From contig CAYNWK010000227.1 of assembly GCA_964400875.1 (NCBI GenBank), positions 1-6,122 of the forward strand: 6,122 bases of DNA, written 5' to 3'. The first letter of the stretch is position 1, and every line of letters begins with the position of its first letter. The notes beneath the pieces were generated by a model that saw only the letters and a program-made list of their open reading frames with translations, was not told the DNA's origin and made no database searches. Source of the DNA: CAYNWK01 sp964400875 (GTDB taxonomy: Bacteria > Chloroflexota > Anaerolineae > Anaerolineales > UBA4823). The position numbers and the translations under genes were made by a program. Shown piece by piece: positions 1 through 5,605 of the stretch.

Positions 1-197
1 GCCCGGCGCAGCCGAGTTTTTACTCCCAAGCATCCAATCCCTCGTAAACAAAATATTTCCAAGTCAGGTTTGGCCAGCCAACGCCAGCGCATCGGACGGG
101 TAATTTTCACCGGGCCGTCACGTTCTCGCCATCTGGCGGCGAATGTGAGCAGCGTTGGGTGTAGCTGCCAGTGGGCGGTTAAGGGAGGGTAAGCCAA
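1..197 (-). other. Open minus-strand frame running off the left edge; unrecognised, possible gene fragment
   Basis: On the minus strand the frame after a TGA at 200-198 stays open for about 65 codons to the window border. It reads like an Arg/Trp-rich basic peptide (for example RWRERDGPVKITRPMRWRWL) and ends with TRLRR at the border. No ATG gives a convincing start; a TTG directly follows the stop, with no clear ribosome binding site. The last 14 bases (positions 1-14) are identical, in the same codon phase, to the segment encoding RLRRA in the membrane protein at 1028-2233. Residues before that do not resemble the membrane protein. It may be chance, the end of another gene, or a junction with a third copy of the family. 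Confidence 0.2.
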
Positions 198-330
198 TCA
201 GCCAAAAGACTTGAATGACGCCTGCAGCGATCTCAGCCAACCATTGGTTCTAGCAGATATCGCGCCGCAGTCTAACCATCCACGTAACAATCGAATAGGC
301 ACTTCTAAAGAAGCGCTTAGCAACCCCCAA
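198..330. other. Leader region without a gene
   Basis: Together with 1-197 this forms more than 300 bases before the first confident gene. I see no coding frame with a start and a ribosome binding site, and no clear sigma-70 type hexamer pair. An 8-base palindrome (AAGCGCTT, 311-318) lies 13 bases before the ribosome binding site of the following gene. It could be part of an operator, but palindromes of this size are common by chance. Confidence 0.3.
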
Positions 331-336
331 AGGAGA
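331..336 (+). promoter_or_regulatory. Ribosome binding site of the SnoaL-like gene
   Basis: AGGAGA (within AAAGGAGAGCGAG), five bases upstream of the ATG at 342, is a good Shine-Dalgarno match and selects this start over any internal one. Confidence 0.75.
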
Positions 337-341
337 GCGAG

Positions 342-794
342 ATGACCAGTAGTTTAGACTTTATAAGGACATACTTCGACGTAGCATCGGCCGATCCTCC
401 GGTAAGCATTATGGAAGCGGCCGAGAAGTATTTCTCGGACGACTTTCAAAACCTCGACAAGGATGGCAATGTTGTGATGGACAAACAGGCCTATCTGGGC
501 ATGGGCCAACATATGTTCGCCGCATTTCCAGACATTAAGTTTGTGTACAGTGATCTCCGCCCTGAGGGTGACGGTGTCATCGTCAAGGGTCATTGGGAAG
601 GGACGCATACGGGCGATTTTGACCTGTCGGCGATGGGCATGGGCGTCATACCAGCCAGTGGTAAAAAGATCGTGTGGCCTGATGGAGACAGCAAGTGGAA
701 AGCCGAAGGCGATAAAATCGCCAGCATCCAAGATCTTACCGGTGGAATAGAAGAATTATTGGCGCCGCTTGGGGTGACGCCTCCGTCAGCATAA
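342..794 (+). CDS. SnoaL-like / ester cyclase family protein (NTF2-like fold)
   Basis: A 150-residue soluble protein with the length and signature order of the SnoaL-like polyketide-cyclase/ester-cyclase group in the NTF2-like superfamily. An N-terminal helix (about 4-32, LDFIRTYFDV then AAEKYFSDDF) is followed by a central FAAFPDIKF segment (59-67). Then come the strand VIVKGHWEGTHTGDF (79-93), the PASGKKI turn (104-110) and the closing strands with KWKAEGDKIASIQD (118-131). GTHTGDF plus P.SGK..V is the typical family core. The fold is a cone-shaped pocket binding small hydrophobic molecules; most genomic members have no assigned substrate, and none can be named here. There is no signal peptide, so it is probably cytoplasmic. 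AGGAGA at 331-336, five bases before the ATG, fixes the start. It stands alone: the next gene is on the other strand. The family assignment is firm, the reaction unknown. Confidence 0.85.
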   Translation: MTSSLDFIRTYFDVASADPPVSIMEAAEKYFSDDFQNLDKDGNVVMDKQAYLGMGQHMFAAFPDIKFVYSDLRPEGDGVIVKGHWEGTHTGDFDLSAMGMGVIPASGKKIVWPDGDSKWKAEGDKIASIQDLTGGIEELLAPLGVTPPSA

Positions 795-1027
795 GCCGGG
801 CATGACCACCGGACGAGGCTAAAGCGTAAGCAGATCCCCTGGCAGTAACTCCTGGAGTTGAAAAGGCGGCTCTCGACATCGATAGCTGCCCTGCTTTAAA
901 ACGGCAAACGCCTAGGTGAGGGGGCACCCAGACGCCAGTCGATTAAATTATAACCTCAAACTATGGTTACGACAATTTATTATAAGCAATACCTATGCTT
1001 TCAACCTGATCCTTCGAATGCGTAAAG
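795..1027. other. Spacer between convergent genes; no gene, no clear terminator
   Basis: This 233-base spacer separates the plus-strand SnoaL-like gene from the end of the minus-strand membrane-protein gene. The first part is GC-rich and the part from about 940 to 1000 is AT-rich. A 13-base palindrome with arms AACTCC/GGAGTT lies at 847-859; its one-base centre makes it a dyad rather than a hairpin. A weak stem TAACC/GGTTA (951-955 with 965-969) sits in the AT-rich part. Neither is a convincing intrinsic terminator because no T-run follows. Confidence 0.4.
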
Positions 1028-2233
1028 CTAATCCTGCGACTTTTCCGCCTCCTTCAACCACAATTTAGTAAAGGCAGGCTGGAGCGTTTCACCGACCACG
1101 GACACCAGCGTCTCCGAGAGCTGCTCCAACTCAACCTCGTCGCGCATATCTGCGCTGAAGGCGGCCAGAGTCTGCTGGGCGTCGTATTTACGGCGGTAGA
1201 AGCGCCGGTCGATGGCGTTCTGGATGCGCCCCCGCAGCGGCGAGAAGAGCGCGGCAACAGCCAGGGTGGAGAGCACAATGGAGAACTGCGACGATGCTGG
1301 GAAGAGCTGCTGCAAGAACACCACGCTCAGATAGTAAACCAGCGCCAGCGCCCCCGTCAAAGCGCCGTAGACCAGGGTGCGGTGGATGATCAGGTCGATG
1401 TCGAACAGGCGGTACTTGAAGATGGCGACCGCCGTGGCGATGGGCATACCGACGAGGGTTACGCCTTGCAAAACCCAGGCCACAATCCTGAAGGCTCTCG
1501 TGGGCTGCAAGAGCAATAACGAGATGCCAAACGGAAAGAAAGCGGCAGTGTAGGCCAACCACTTGATCTGCTGGCGCTCGTCCCCGCGCGCCCGGCGCAG
1601 CCGCAACAGCAAAGAAAATGCCGCCGCCAGGAAGCACAGCATCGCCAGGGGGAGCATAATGGATTGCAACGGGTTCAAAACGATCCAGATCGACCCGCCA
1701 ACCCCGATGGGATTGGTGAGGAAGGGATATTCCTCAAGCGGACCCGGTCTTAATGCCTGGAGAGGGACAACCACGGCTAGCGCCCCGATCCCCAGCCAGG
1801 CCACCAGACGCCAGCGGGGAGACAAGTACCGGCCGTCAGGAAATAACAAGAAGAGCAGCATGAGCAAGGCGACCACGAAGGGCCCACCACTTACCGCGGT
1901 CCAAACCACCGTGAGGTTCACGCCGGGCAGCGATCCGTTGGGCAAGCCCTGGCTGTAAACGGCATAGCCAAAGGCGAAATCGTCTATGCCGCCCGTCAAG
2001 GGTACCAGGCACAAGATCCAGCCGATCGGGTTGCCCGGCTGCCGCGAGACGATCACCGCGCCGATCACGGACCAAATAACAACAGCCAGTGAAAGGAAGG
2101 CTACCCCGGAGAAGCCGAGTGCGGGCTCCCAGGGCCTACCTGCCAGGACCTGAAGCGCCTGGCCGCTCACGGTAAGGACAACGTAAAGACCGGCGAGGCC
2201 CCAGGCCAACCATGGCGCCCATCTTGCTTTCAT
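1028..2233 (-). CDS. Polytopic membrane sensor-like protein, kinase core absent (copy A)
   Basis: A 401-residue integral membrane protein with about nine or ten hydrophobic segments, roughly 9-30, 43-63, 70-92, 108-132, 143-160, 188-210, 225-242, 250-272, 287-310 and 315-332. Landmarks are LFPDGR (130-135), the basic loop RLRRARGDERQQIKW (211-225), KYRLFDIDLIIHRTLVYG (273-290), the basic IDRRFYRRKYDA (341-352), and a cytoplasmic tail ending ETLQPAFTKLWL (382-393). This is the sensor half often joined to GAF, HisKA and HATPase domains in Chloroflexota and actinobacterial histidine kinases. Here the protein ends where such a domain would begin, and no H-box or ATP-binding N/G boxes are present. 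A signalling or membrane-sensing role is inferred; the ligand is unknown. It begins 10 bases after its paralogue's stop, with only a weak site (GAGCAGAG) before the ATG, which suggests translational coupling. Confidence 0.83.
   Translation of the reverse strand: MKARWAPWLAWGLAGLYVVLTVSGQALQVLAGRPWEPALGFSGVAFLSLAVVIWSVIGAVIVSRQPGNPIGWILCLVPLTGGIDDFAFGYAVYSQGLPNGSLPGVNLTVVWTAVSGGPFVVALLMLLFLLFPDGRYLSPRWRLVAWLGIGALAVVVPLQALRPGPLEEYPFLTNPIGVGGSIWIVLNPLQSIMLPLAMLCFLAAAFSLLLRLRRARGDERQQIKWLAYTAAFFPFGISLLLLQPTRAFRIVAWVLQGVTLVGMPIATAVAIFKYRLFDIDLIIHRTLVYGALTGALALVYYLSVVFLQQLFPASSQFSIVLSTLAVAALFSPLRGRIQNAIDRRFYRRKYDAQQTLAAFSADMRDEVELEQLSETLVSVVGETLQPAFTKLWLKEAEKSQD
1200..1228. repeat. 29-base exact direct repeat, copy in gene A
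   Basis: This segment is identical to 2401-2429 and is the longest exact match I found by eye between the two paralogous genes. It encodes part of the basic RIQNAIDRRF region just after the last membrane helix. Further near-identical blocks flank it on both sides, so it is part of a longer homologous stretch from about 1130 to 1400 in this copy. Confidence 0.8.
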
Positions 2234-2243
2234 AACTCTGCTC

Positions 2244-3446
2244 TCACACTTTTTTCAACCATAAAACAACCCGACTGGGCTGCAAAGTTCCTTCTACCGT
2301 ATCCACTAGAGTCGCAGACAGCCGTTCCAATTCCACCTCGTCGCGCATAAGCAGGCTGAATTCGGCCAGAGTCTGCTGGGCGTCGTATTTTCGGCGGTAA
2401 AAGCGCCGGTCGATGGCGTTCTGGATGCGTCGGCGCAGCGGCGAGAAGAGCGCCGCGGTAGCCAGGGTGGAGAGCACGATGGAGAACTGAGAGGCCGAAG
2501 GGAAGAGCTGCTGCAAGAACACAACACCCAAGTAATAGATCAATGCCAGCGCGCCGGTCAAAGCGCCGTAGACCAGCGTTCGGTTGATGATCAGGTCGAT
2601 TTCGTACAGGCGATACTTAAAGATGGCAAAAGCGGTAGCGATGACCATGCCTGCCACGCTGGGAACAACCAGGGCAATGCCTATCCCAAGAATTTGGGCG
2701 TTGGGTTCGAGCAACCCAACAGCAGTATTGGGGACGCTGACAAAATATACTACGGCTGGAAAAATCAGCCATTTAATTTGCTGGCGCTCATTCCCCCTGG
2801 CGCGGCGCAGTCGCAGAATAAGGGAGATAACTGCCGCCAGATTGCACAGCGCCAACATCGCCAAGCCGACCAACCAGAACGGTTCCAGGATGGCCCAAAG
2901 GGATAGGCTAACCTCCAGGGGATTGTTTAGGAAAATTCCAGTGAAGGGGTCAACGGGGCCTGGCTCTACTGCTTGAATAGGTAAATAGAAGAATAACGTC
3001 CCCAGGGCCGTCCAGGCCACCACCCGCCAGAACGGGGAAAACGGACGACCATCGGGGAACAACAGTATCATCAGGGTGAAGGCTGTTGTTGCAAATGGGA
3101 ATCCGCTCCACTTGAGCCAGATGAGGGCGACCGGCATGGCGGGCAGCGTACCGGCAAACATATTGGTGCCGTAGGAGACATAGCCGGAGAAGAACATATC
3201 GAAAGCGGCAGCCAACAGCCCGAGGCTGAGCAGCCAACCAACCGGGTGGTGCGGGCGGCGCGAGATGATCAGGGCGCCGATGGCGGGCCATATCCCTATC
3301 AGGGGAATGATGATGAGCAAGATGGGAAAGGCGATATCGGAGTAGGTGCTGCCGGTGAGGAATTGGAGGGTCAGGCCAACCGTCACCAGGCTGACGTACA
3401 GGACCACCAACGACCAGGCTATCCAACGAGCTGTTCGTGCGCTCAT
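2244..3446 (-). CDS. Polytopic membrane sensor-like protein, kinase core absent (copy B)
   Basis: A 400-residue paralogue of the adjacent downstream gene. The chosen start is the ATG at 3446, encoding MSARTARWIAW, which aligns with MKARWAPWLAW of copy A and has GGTGG seven bases upstream. A longer frame from 3515 adds 23 residues but has its purine-rich stretch almost touching the ATG and no counterpart in copy A. About nine or ten membrane segments alternate with the shared landmarks: LFPDGR (129-134), RLRRARGNERQQIKW (212-226), KYRLYEIDLIINRTLVYG (277-294), IDRRFYRRKYDA (345-356) and a tail ending TLQPSRVVLWLKK (387-399). As in copy A, there is no histidine-kinase core. It is the first gene of the two-gene unit. 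From about residue 290 onward it is nearly the same as copy A; the first 200 residues are much more diverged. The role as a membrane sensor or its partner is inferred only. Confidence 0.83.
   Translation of the reverse strand: MSARTARWIAWSLVVLYVSLVTVGLTLQFLTGSTYSDIAFPILLIIIPLIGIWPAIGALIISRRPHHPVGWLLSLGLLAAAFDMFFSGYVSYGTNMFAGTLPAMPVALIWLKWSGFPFATTAFTLMILLFPDGRPFSPFWRVVAWTALGTLFFYLPIQAVEPGPVDPFTGIFLNNPLEVSLSLWAILEPFWLVGLAMLALCNLAAVISLILRLRRARGNERQQIKWLIFPAVVYFVSVPNTAVGLLEPNAQILGIGIALVVPSVAGMVIATAFAIFKYRLYEIDLIINRTLVYGALTGALALIYYLGVVFLQQLFPSASQFSIVLSTLATAALFSPLRRRIQNAIDRRFYRRKYDAQQTLAEFSLLMRDEVELERLSATLVDTVEGTLQPSRVVLWLKKV
2401..2429. repeat. 29-base exact direct repeat, copy in gene B
   Basis: Identical to 1200-1228, about 1.2 kb away in the same orientation. 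The surrounding homologous stretch runs from about 2330 to 2600. Recombination between the copies would delete one gene-length and fuse the N-terminus of copy B to the C-terminus of copy A. Confidence 0.8.
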
Positions 3447-3712
3447 TTTTCCACCGCTAAAACCACCACACCAGAGGGCGATCTCCCTTGCGGCAAAGGC
3501 TGAACCCCCGAACATACCCCTGACTGCCGGGAAGAGAAACGTCGCCCCATGACAACTTCAATGACATAAGCATATCAGGCGAGCGTCCCCCAAACGTTAC
3601 GAAAACCGTTACGAGCGCCCATGGAAAGTACGAGACAGACGCCTGGAGTGGGACAGATCGAAAAGGCCCGCCTTTCAGCGAGCCCTGTGGGTGGGTGGAG
3701 GGCGCAGGCGTT
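3447..3712. other. Upstream region of the membrane-protein pair, up to the assembly gap
   Basis: There is no confident gene here. This stretch should hold the minus-strand promoter of the two-gene unit, but I cannot point to a good -35/-10 pair. Its distinctive element is a direct repeat at 3595-3614. Open frames on both strands reach into the N block, but neither has a recognisable protein sequence or a good ribosome binding site. Confidence 0.4.
3595..3614. repeat. Two direct copies of CGTTACGA with a 12-base period
   Basis: CGTTACGA occurs at 3595-3602 and 3607-3614, separated by AAAC. The pair lies about 150 bases upstream of the start of the membrane-protein pair. Direct octamer repeats near one helical turn apart are typical of some response-regulator or activator sites, so an operator is possible. 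No regulator binding this motif is known to me. Confidence 0.4.
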
Positions 3713-3812
3713 NNNNNNNNNNNNNNNNNNNNNNNNNNNNNNNNNNNNNNNNNNNNNNNNNNNNNNNNNNNNNNNNNNNNNNNNNNNNNNNNNNNNNNNN
3801 NNNNNNNNNNNN
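3713..3812. other. Assembly gap (100 N)
   Basis: Exactly 100 undetermined bases, the conventional filler for a scaffold join of unknown length. The true distance between the flanking sequences, and even the adjacency of the left and right halves of this window, is not certain. A gene could be hidden or truncated here. Confidence 0.97.
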
Positions 3813-3936
3813 CCTAACAGAACTGAAAATTTACTCGATATGGACCTGGTCATTTTTCATAGTATGCTAGATCCGAGCAGGCTTATGGCCGTCTTGCTCA
3901 GCAAACATCTGCTACCTCCAAAGCCGCTCTATTCTC

Positions 3937-3942
3937 CGGGAG
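3937..3942 (+). promoter_or_regulatory. Ribosome binding site of the small helix-turn-helix gene
   Basis: CGGGAG, six bases before the ATG at 3949, gives a usable Shine-Dalgarno match and supports this start over the overlapping frame that crosses the N block. Confidence 0.5.
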
Positions 3943-3948
3943 TCTTCC

Positions 3949-4179
3949 ATGCCCCAGCCCACCCCTATCAAAGACATTGCCCATGTCCTGAATTGCGCCG
4001 AGCGCGTGGTCCGCTCCTACCTGAGAACAGTCGACTCAAAGATTTCCGTCGACAGCGAGGATCCTGACGAGCTGATCCCCCACGAAACGATCGTCAAATT
4101 ATGCCGCCGCCTCGAAGGCACGCTGATTTACCAGCGTTTATGCCGCCTTCTAGGGGAAACGACCCCCCTCGACGTTTAG
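3949..4179 (+). CDS. Small putative helix-turn-helix DNA-binding protein
   Basis: A 76-residue protein of no family I can name. Residues 6-27 (PIKDIAHVLNCAERVVRSYLRT) follow the helix-turn-helix pattern of an IA..L..S.RTVRRYL type motif. Here IAHVLNC would be the first helix and turn, and AERVVRSYLR the recognition helix. An acidic linker (SVDSEDPDE, 33-41) leads to a second helical part, IPHETIVKLCRRLEGTLIYQRLCRLLG (43-69), which is amphipathic and could serve dimerisation. It has no membrane segment or signal peptide. Its size suits a phage- or plasmid-type control protein or a small transcription regulator. It lies just right of the assembly gap and converges on the decarboxylase-like gene, so its regulatory target is not evident. 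An ORF with good start signals but unknown function is the safe reading. Confidence 0.6.
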   Translation: MPQPTPIKDIAHVLNCAERVVRSYLRTVDSKISVDSEDPDELIPHETIVKLCRRLEGTLIYQRLCRLLGETTPLDV

Positions 4180-4218
4180 AGCGATTTCAATCCAGGGAAA
4201 CTGCGAAACATTATGCCG

Positions 4219-4247
4219 GATCGAGTCGCGCCGGCGTTTACTCGATC
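4219..4247. terminator. Perfect 8-base inverted repeat between convergent genes
   Basis: GATCGAGT (4219-4226) pairs perfectly with ACTCGATC (4240-4247) across a 13-base, GC-rich loop that itself holds the palindrome CGCCGGCG. The right arm covers the stop codon of the minus-strand decarboxylase-like gene, and the left arm lies 40 bases past the end of the plus-strand small gene. Its place suggests a shared transcription stop for both strands, but no T-run follows on either strand, so a typical intrinsic terminator is not certain. Confidence 0.4.
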
Positions 4248-4957
4248 TTGATGCGGGCCGGCTTCCTCAAAATGCCTGAAATATTGTGCCCTATCACCGT
4301 TCGCACCACTTCATCTGAAAGCAATAAATCCTGGATAGTCTCGGCAACAGGATGCTTTCCCAAAACATAGCTCGCGCTTTCCCCGGCTTCTTCCCAGATT
4401 AACCCTTCCAGCTCAAAGGTTGTTCTGATTATTTGCTGTTTTCGATCCCCGTAATACCCCCATTTTTCACGTTTCTTGGTACCCATCCGATCATCCATGC
4501 TGAATTCCAGGATCGCTTCATTACTTGCACTTAAACGGCAGATAATTCGTTCCTCATCCTTTTCGAATTCTATTTGGGCCAGGAATTTCGGAAAACCATA
4601 AATATTAACGCCCGGCCACCTTGCCGCTTCAGTACTGACGGGAAGGTAAAGATGTGCGAATTTATCGCCGGGGCTATCCTCCAGCGGTTCAACGGGCGCC
4701 TGGAACGAGACTTCATTATAGGGTCCTGAAATTTGTACGGCTTTCATTTCACAGCCGATAACTTGCAGCCTGGTTTCGCCAGGAGCGAATTCCCTTGGTA
4801 CGAAATGCTTTTCTACGAGCAGCTTTTTCACCCCCTGATAACTTGCCTTGAATTCTAGAAAGTAAAAGGACCAGTCGTGATATCTGGCGTCGAAGGAGAC
4901 ATCCAGCCCGGTTAAATTGAAGATCAAATTCCAATAGAGTTTAAGGATTGAATTCAT
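4238..4957 (-). CDS. Acetoacetate decarboxylase superfamily protein
   Basis: A 239-residue soluble protein close to the usual 240-260 residue length of acetoacetate decarboxylase (ADC)-like enzymes. The family signature is seen in GPYNEVSF (78-85), HLYLPVSTE (102-110) and INIYGFPK-type text, here VNIYGFPKFLAQIEF (117-131). In the clostridial enzyme, a Lys in the GFPK segment forms the Schiff base and the next Lys lowers its pKa. Here K124 matches the first, but the second position is Phe (F125). E82 probably matches the active-site glutamate. This points to an ADC-like enzyme with changed chemistry (other members act as aldolase-dehydratases or cyclases) rather than a true acetone-forming decarboxylase; the substrate is unknown. 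The C-terminal part (about 170-239) is less typical. GGGGGAGGGG lies just before the ATG. No signal peptide is seen; probably cytoplasmic. Confidence 0.82.
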   Translation of the reverse strand: MNSILKLYWNLIFNLTGLDVSFDARYHDWSFYFLEFKASYQGVKKLLVEKHFVPREFAPGETRLQVIGCEMKAVQISGPYNEVSFQAPVEPLEDSPGDKFAHLYLPVSTEAARWPGVNIYGFPKFLAQIEFEKDEERIICRLSASNEAILEFSMDDRMGTKKREKWGYYGDRKQQIIRTTFELEGLIWEEAGESASYVLGKHPVAETIQDLLLSDEVVRTVIGHNISGILRKPARIKIE

Positions 4958-5012
4958 AGCACCCCTCCCCCAGTTCCTCGTGAACTGCGCAATTTCCTAT
5001 ATAGTACTCCAA

Positions 5013-5051
5013 ATTAAGGATGACGCCGGCGTTCCTGGTGTGAACCTTAAT
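5013..5051. promoter_or_regulatory. Inverted repeat upstream of the decarboxylase-like gene; possible operator
   Basis: ATTAAGG (5013-5019) and CCTTAAT (5045-5051) form 7-base perfect arms, with the palindrome CGCCGGCG (5024-5031) between them. They lie 56 to 94 bases before the ATG of the minus-strand decarboxylase-like gene. A TACTAT hexamer on the minus strand (5007-5002), 45 to 50 bases before that ATG, could be a -10 box, but no good -35 is seen. An operator overlapping a promoter is a plausible reading and no more. Confidence 0.3.
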
Positions 5052-5107
5052 CCGGCGAAGGTGAGGGGGTTTTCGCTGAAAATACTCCTTAACGCGTCAA
5101 TAGGTCT

Positions 5108-5242
5108 TCAACTTATTGAGGCTTTGTTGAGATCAATAGGCAGCCGGGCTGCCTTGACCAGCGCATACGCCGCTTGCGCATTGAGCGGCTTGGTGTTGAT
5201 AAGCGAACTGTTAGCCATTACGTTATATAGTGCCTGTGACAT
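5108..5242 (-). CDS. Very small protein of unknown function, strong ribosome binding site
   Basis: A 44-residue frame from the ATG at 5242. AGGAGG (5253-5248) lies five bases before the ATG and is the best ribosome binding site in the window. It selects this start over an in-frame ATG at 5353 that would give 81 residues. The product starts MSQALYNVMANSSLINTKPL and continues with an Ala-rich helix-like stretch (NAQAAYALVKAARL, 21-34). It has no membrane segment, no cysteines, no signal peptide and no family I recognise. It is followed after 150 bases by the decarboxylase-like gene on the same strand, so the two may be co-transcribed, although the putative operator between them argues for a separate promoter. 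It could also be the remaining N-terminus of a longer, decayed gene. Confidence 0.42.
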   Translation of the reverse strand: MSQALYNVMANSSLINTKPLNAQAAYALVKAARLPIDLNKASIS

Positions 5243-5247
5243 TTCAA

Positions 5248-5253
5248 CCTCCT
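5248..5253 (-). promoter_or_regulatory. AGGAGG ribosome binding site of the 44-residue ORF
   Basis: A perfect AGGAGG on the minus strand with a five-base spacer (TTGAA) before the ATG. It is the main support for calling the 44-residue frame a gene and for rejecting the longer 81-residue start. Confidence 0.6.
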
Positions 5254-5272
5254 GGATTGGGTATAAGAATGA

Positions 5273-5413
5273 TTTACGGATGGACAGCGTGACTGCGATC
5301 GGGCGCTCTATACCCTGATCAACAACCCCACCATCCATACAACCAATTACCACTCTACCCCGGAGGCATCTTTTCTCTTAGTCGTGCTACGGAATTACGT
5401 GCGCGAACGTTAG
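5273..5413 (+). pseudogene. Start-less open frame, possible gene remnant
   Basis: A plus-strand frame of 46 sense codons after a TGA (5270-5272), ending in TAG (5411-5413). The stretch ALYTLINNPTIHTTNYHSTP followed by EASFLLVVLRNYVRER looks protein-like, with mixed codons and a plausible charged end. It has no ATG start and is preceded by stops. A second frame (5293-5562, 89 sense codons, no ATG) overlaps it, so a frameshifted remnant of one gene is possible. No family is recognised. Chance is a real alternative. Confidence 0.22.
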
Positions 5414-5605
5414 TTCTCGCGGCGGACTATGGCCACGGCGGGCTGCGGCGTCTTGGTAGGCTACAAATCCTTGCGAGGGATATAGGCCGCCCTGCTGCTG
5501 GCTGGTTCAGGTGTGGCCTGGTAGGATTGCAAACCAACCCTGGAGAATTGCATGTCATCTAATTTCCCAATTCGCCAACCGTGAATGATACAAACACCAT
5601 TCTGA

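Noticed and set aside
354..731. 125-codon minus-strand frame within the SnoaL-like gene
   Set aside because: It is the complementary shadow of a well supported gene and shows no protein-family features.
951..969. TAACC/GGTTA stem as terminator of the membrane-protein pair
   Set aside because: Only five pairs with a nine-base loop and no T-run on the relevant strand; expected by chance in AT-rich sequence.
3447..3515. 23-residue N-terminal extension of membrane protein copy B from an ATG at 3515
   Set aside because: The purine-rich stretch abuts that ATG, the extension has no equivalent in the paralogue, and the ATG at 3446 aligns with the paralogue's start and has GGTGG at normal spacing.
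3575..4067. Open frames on both strands that cross the N block
   Set aside because: They are open only because undetermined bases contain no stops; the flanking residues resemble no protein and start signals are poor.
4980..5318. Plus-strand frame of 112 codons opposite the small ORF and the decarboxylase-like gene's upstream region
   Set aside because: No ribosome binding site, no family resemblance, and it overlaps a better supported minus-strand start region.
5243..5353. Longer 81-residue version of the small ORF starting at 5353
   Set aside because: There is no good ribosome binding site there, while a perfect AGGAGG serves the internal ATG at 5242.
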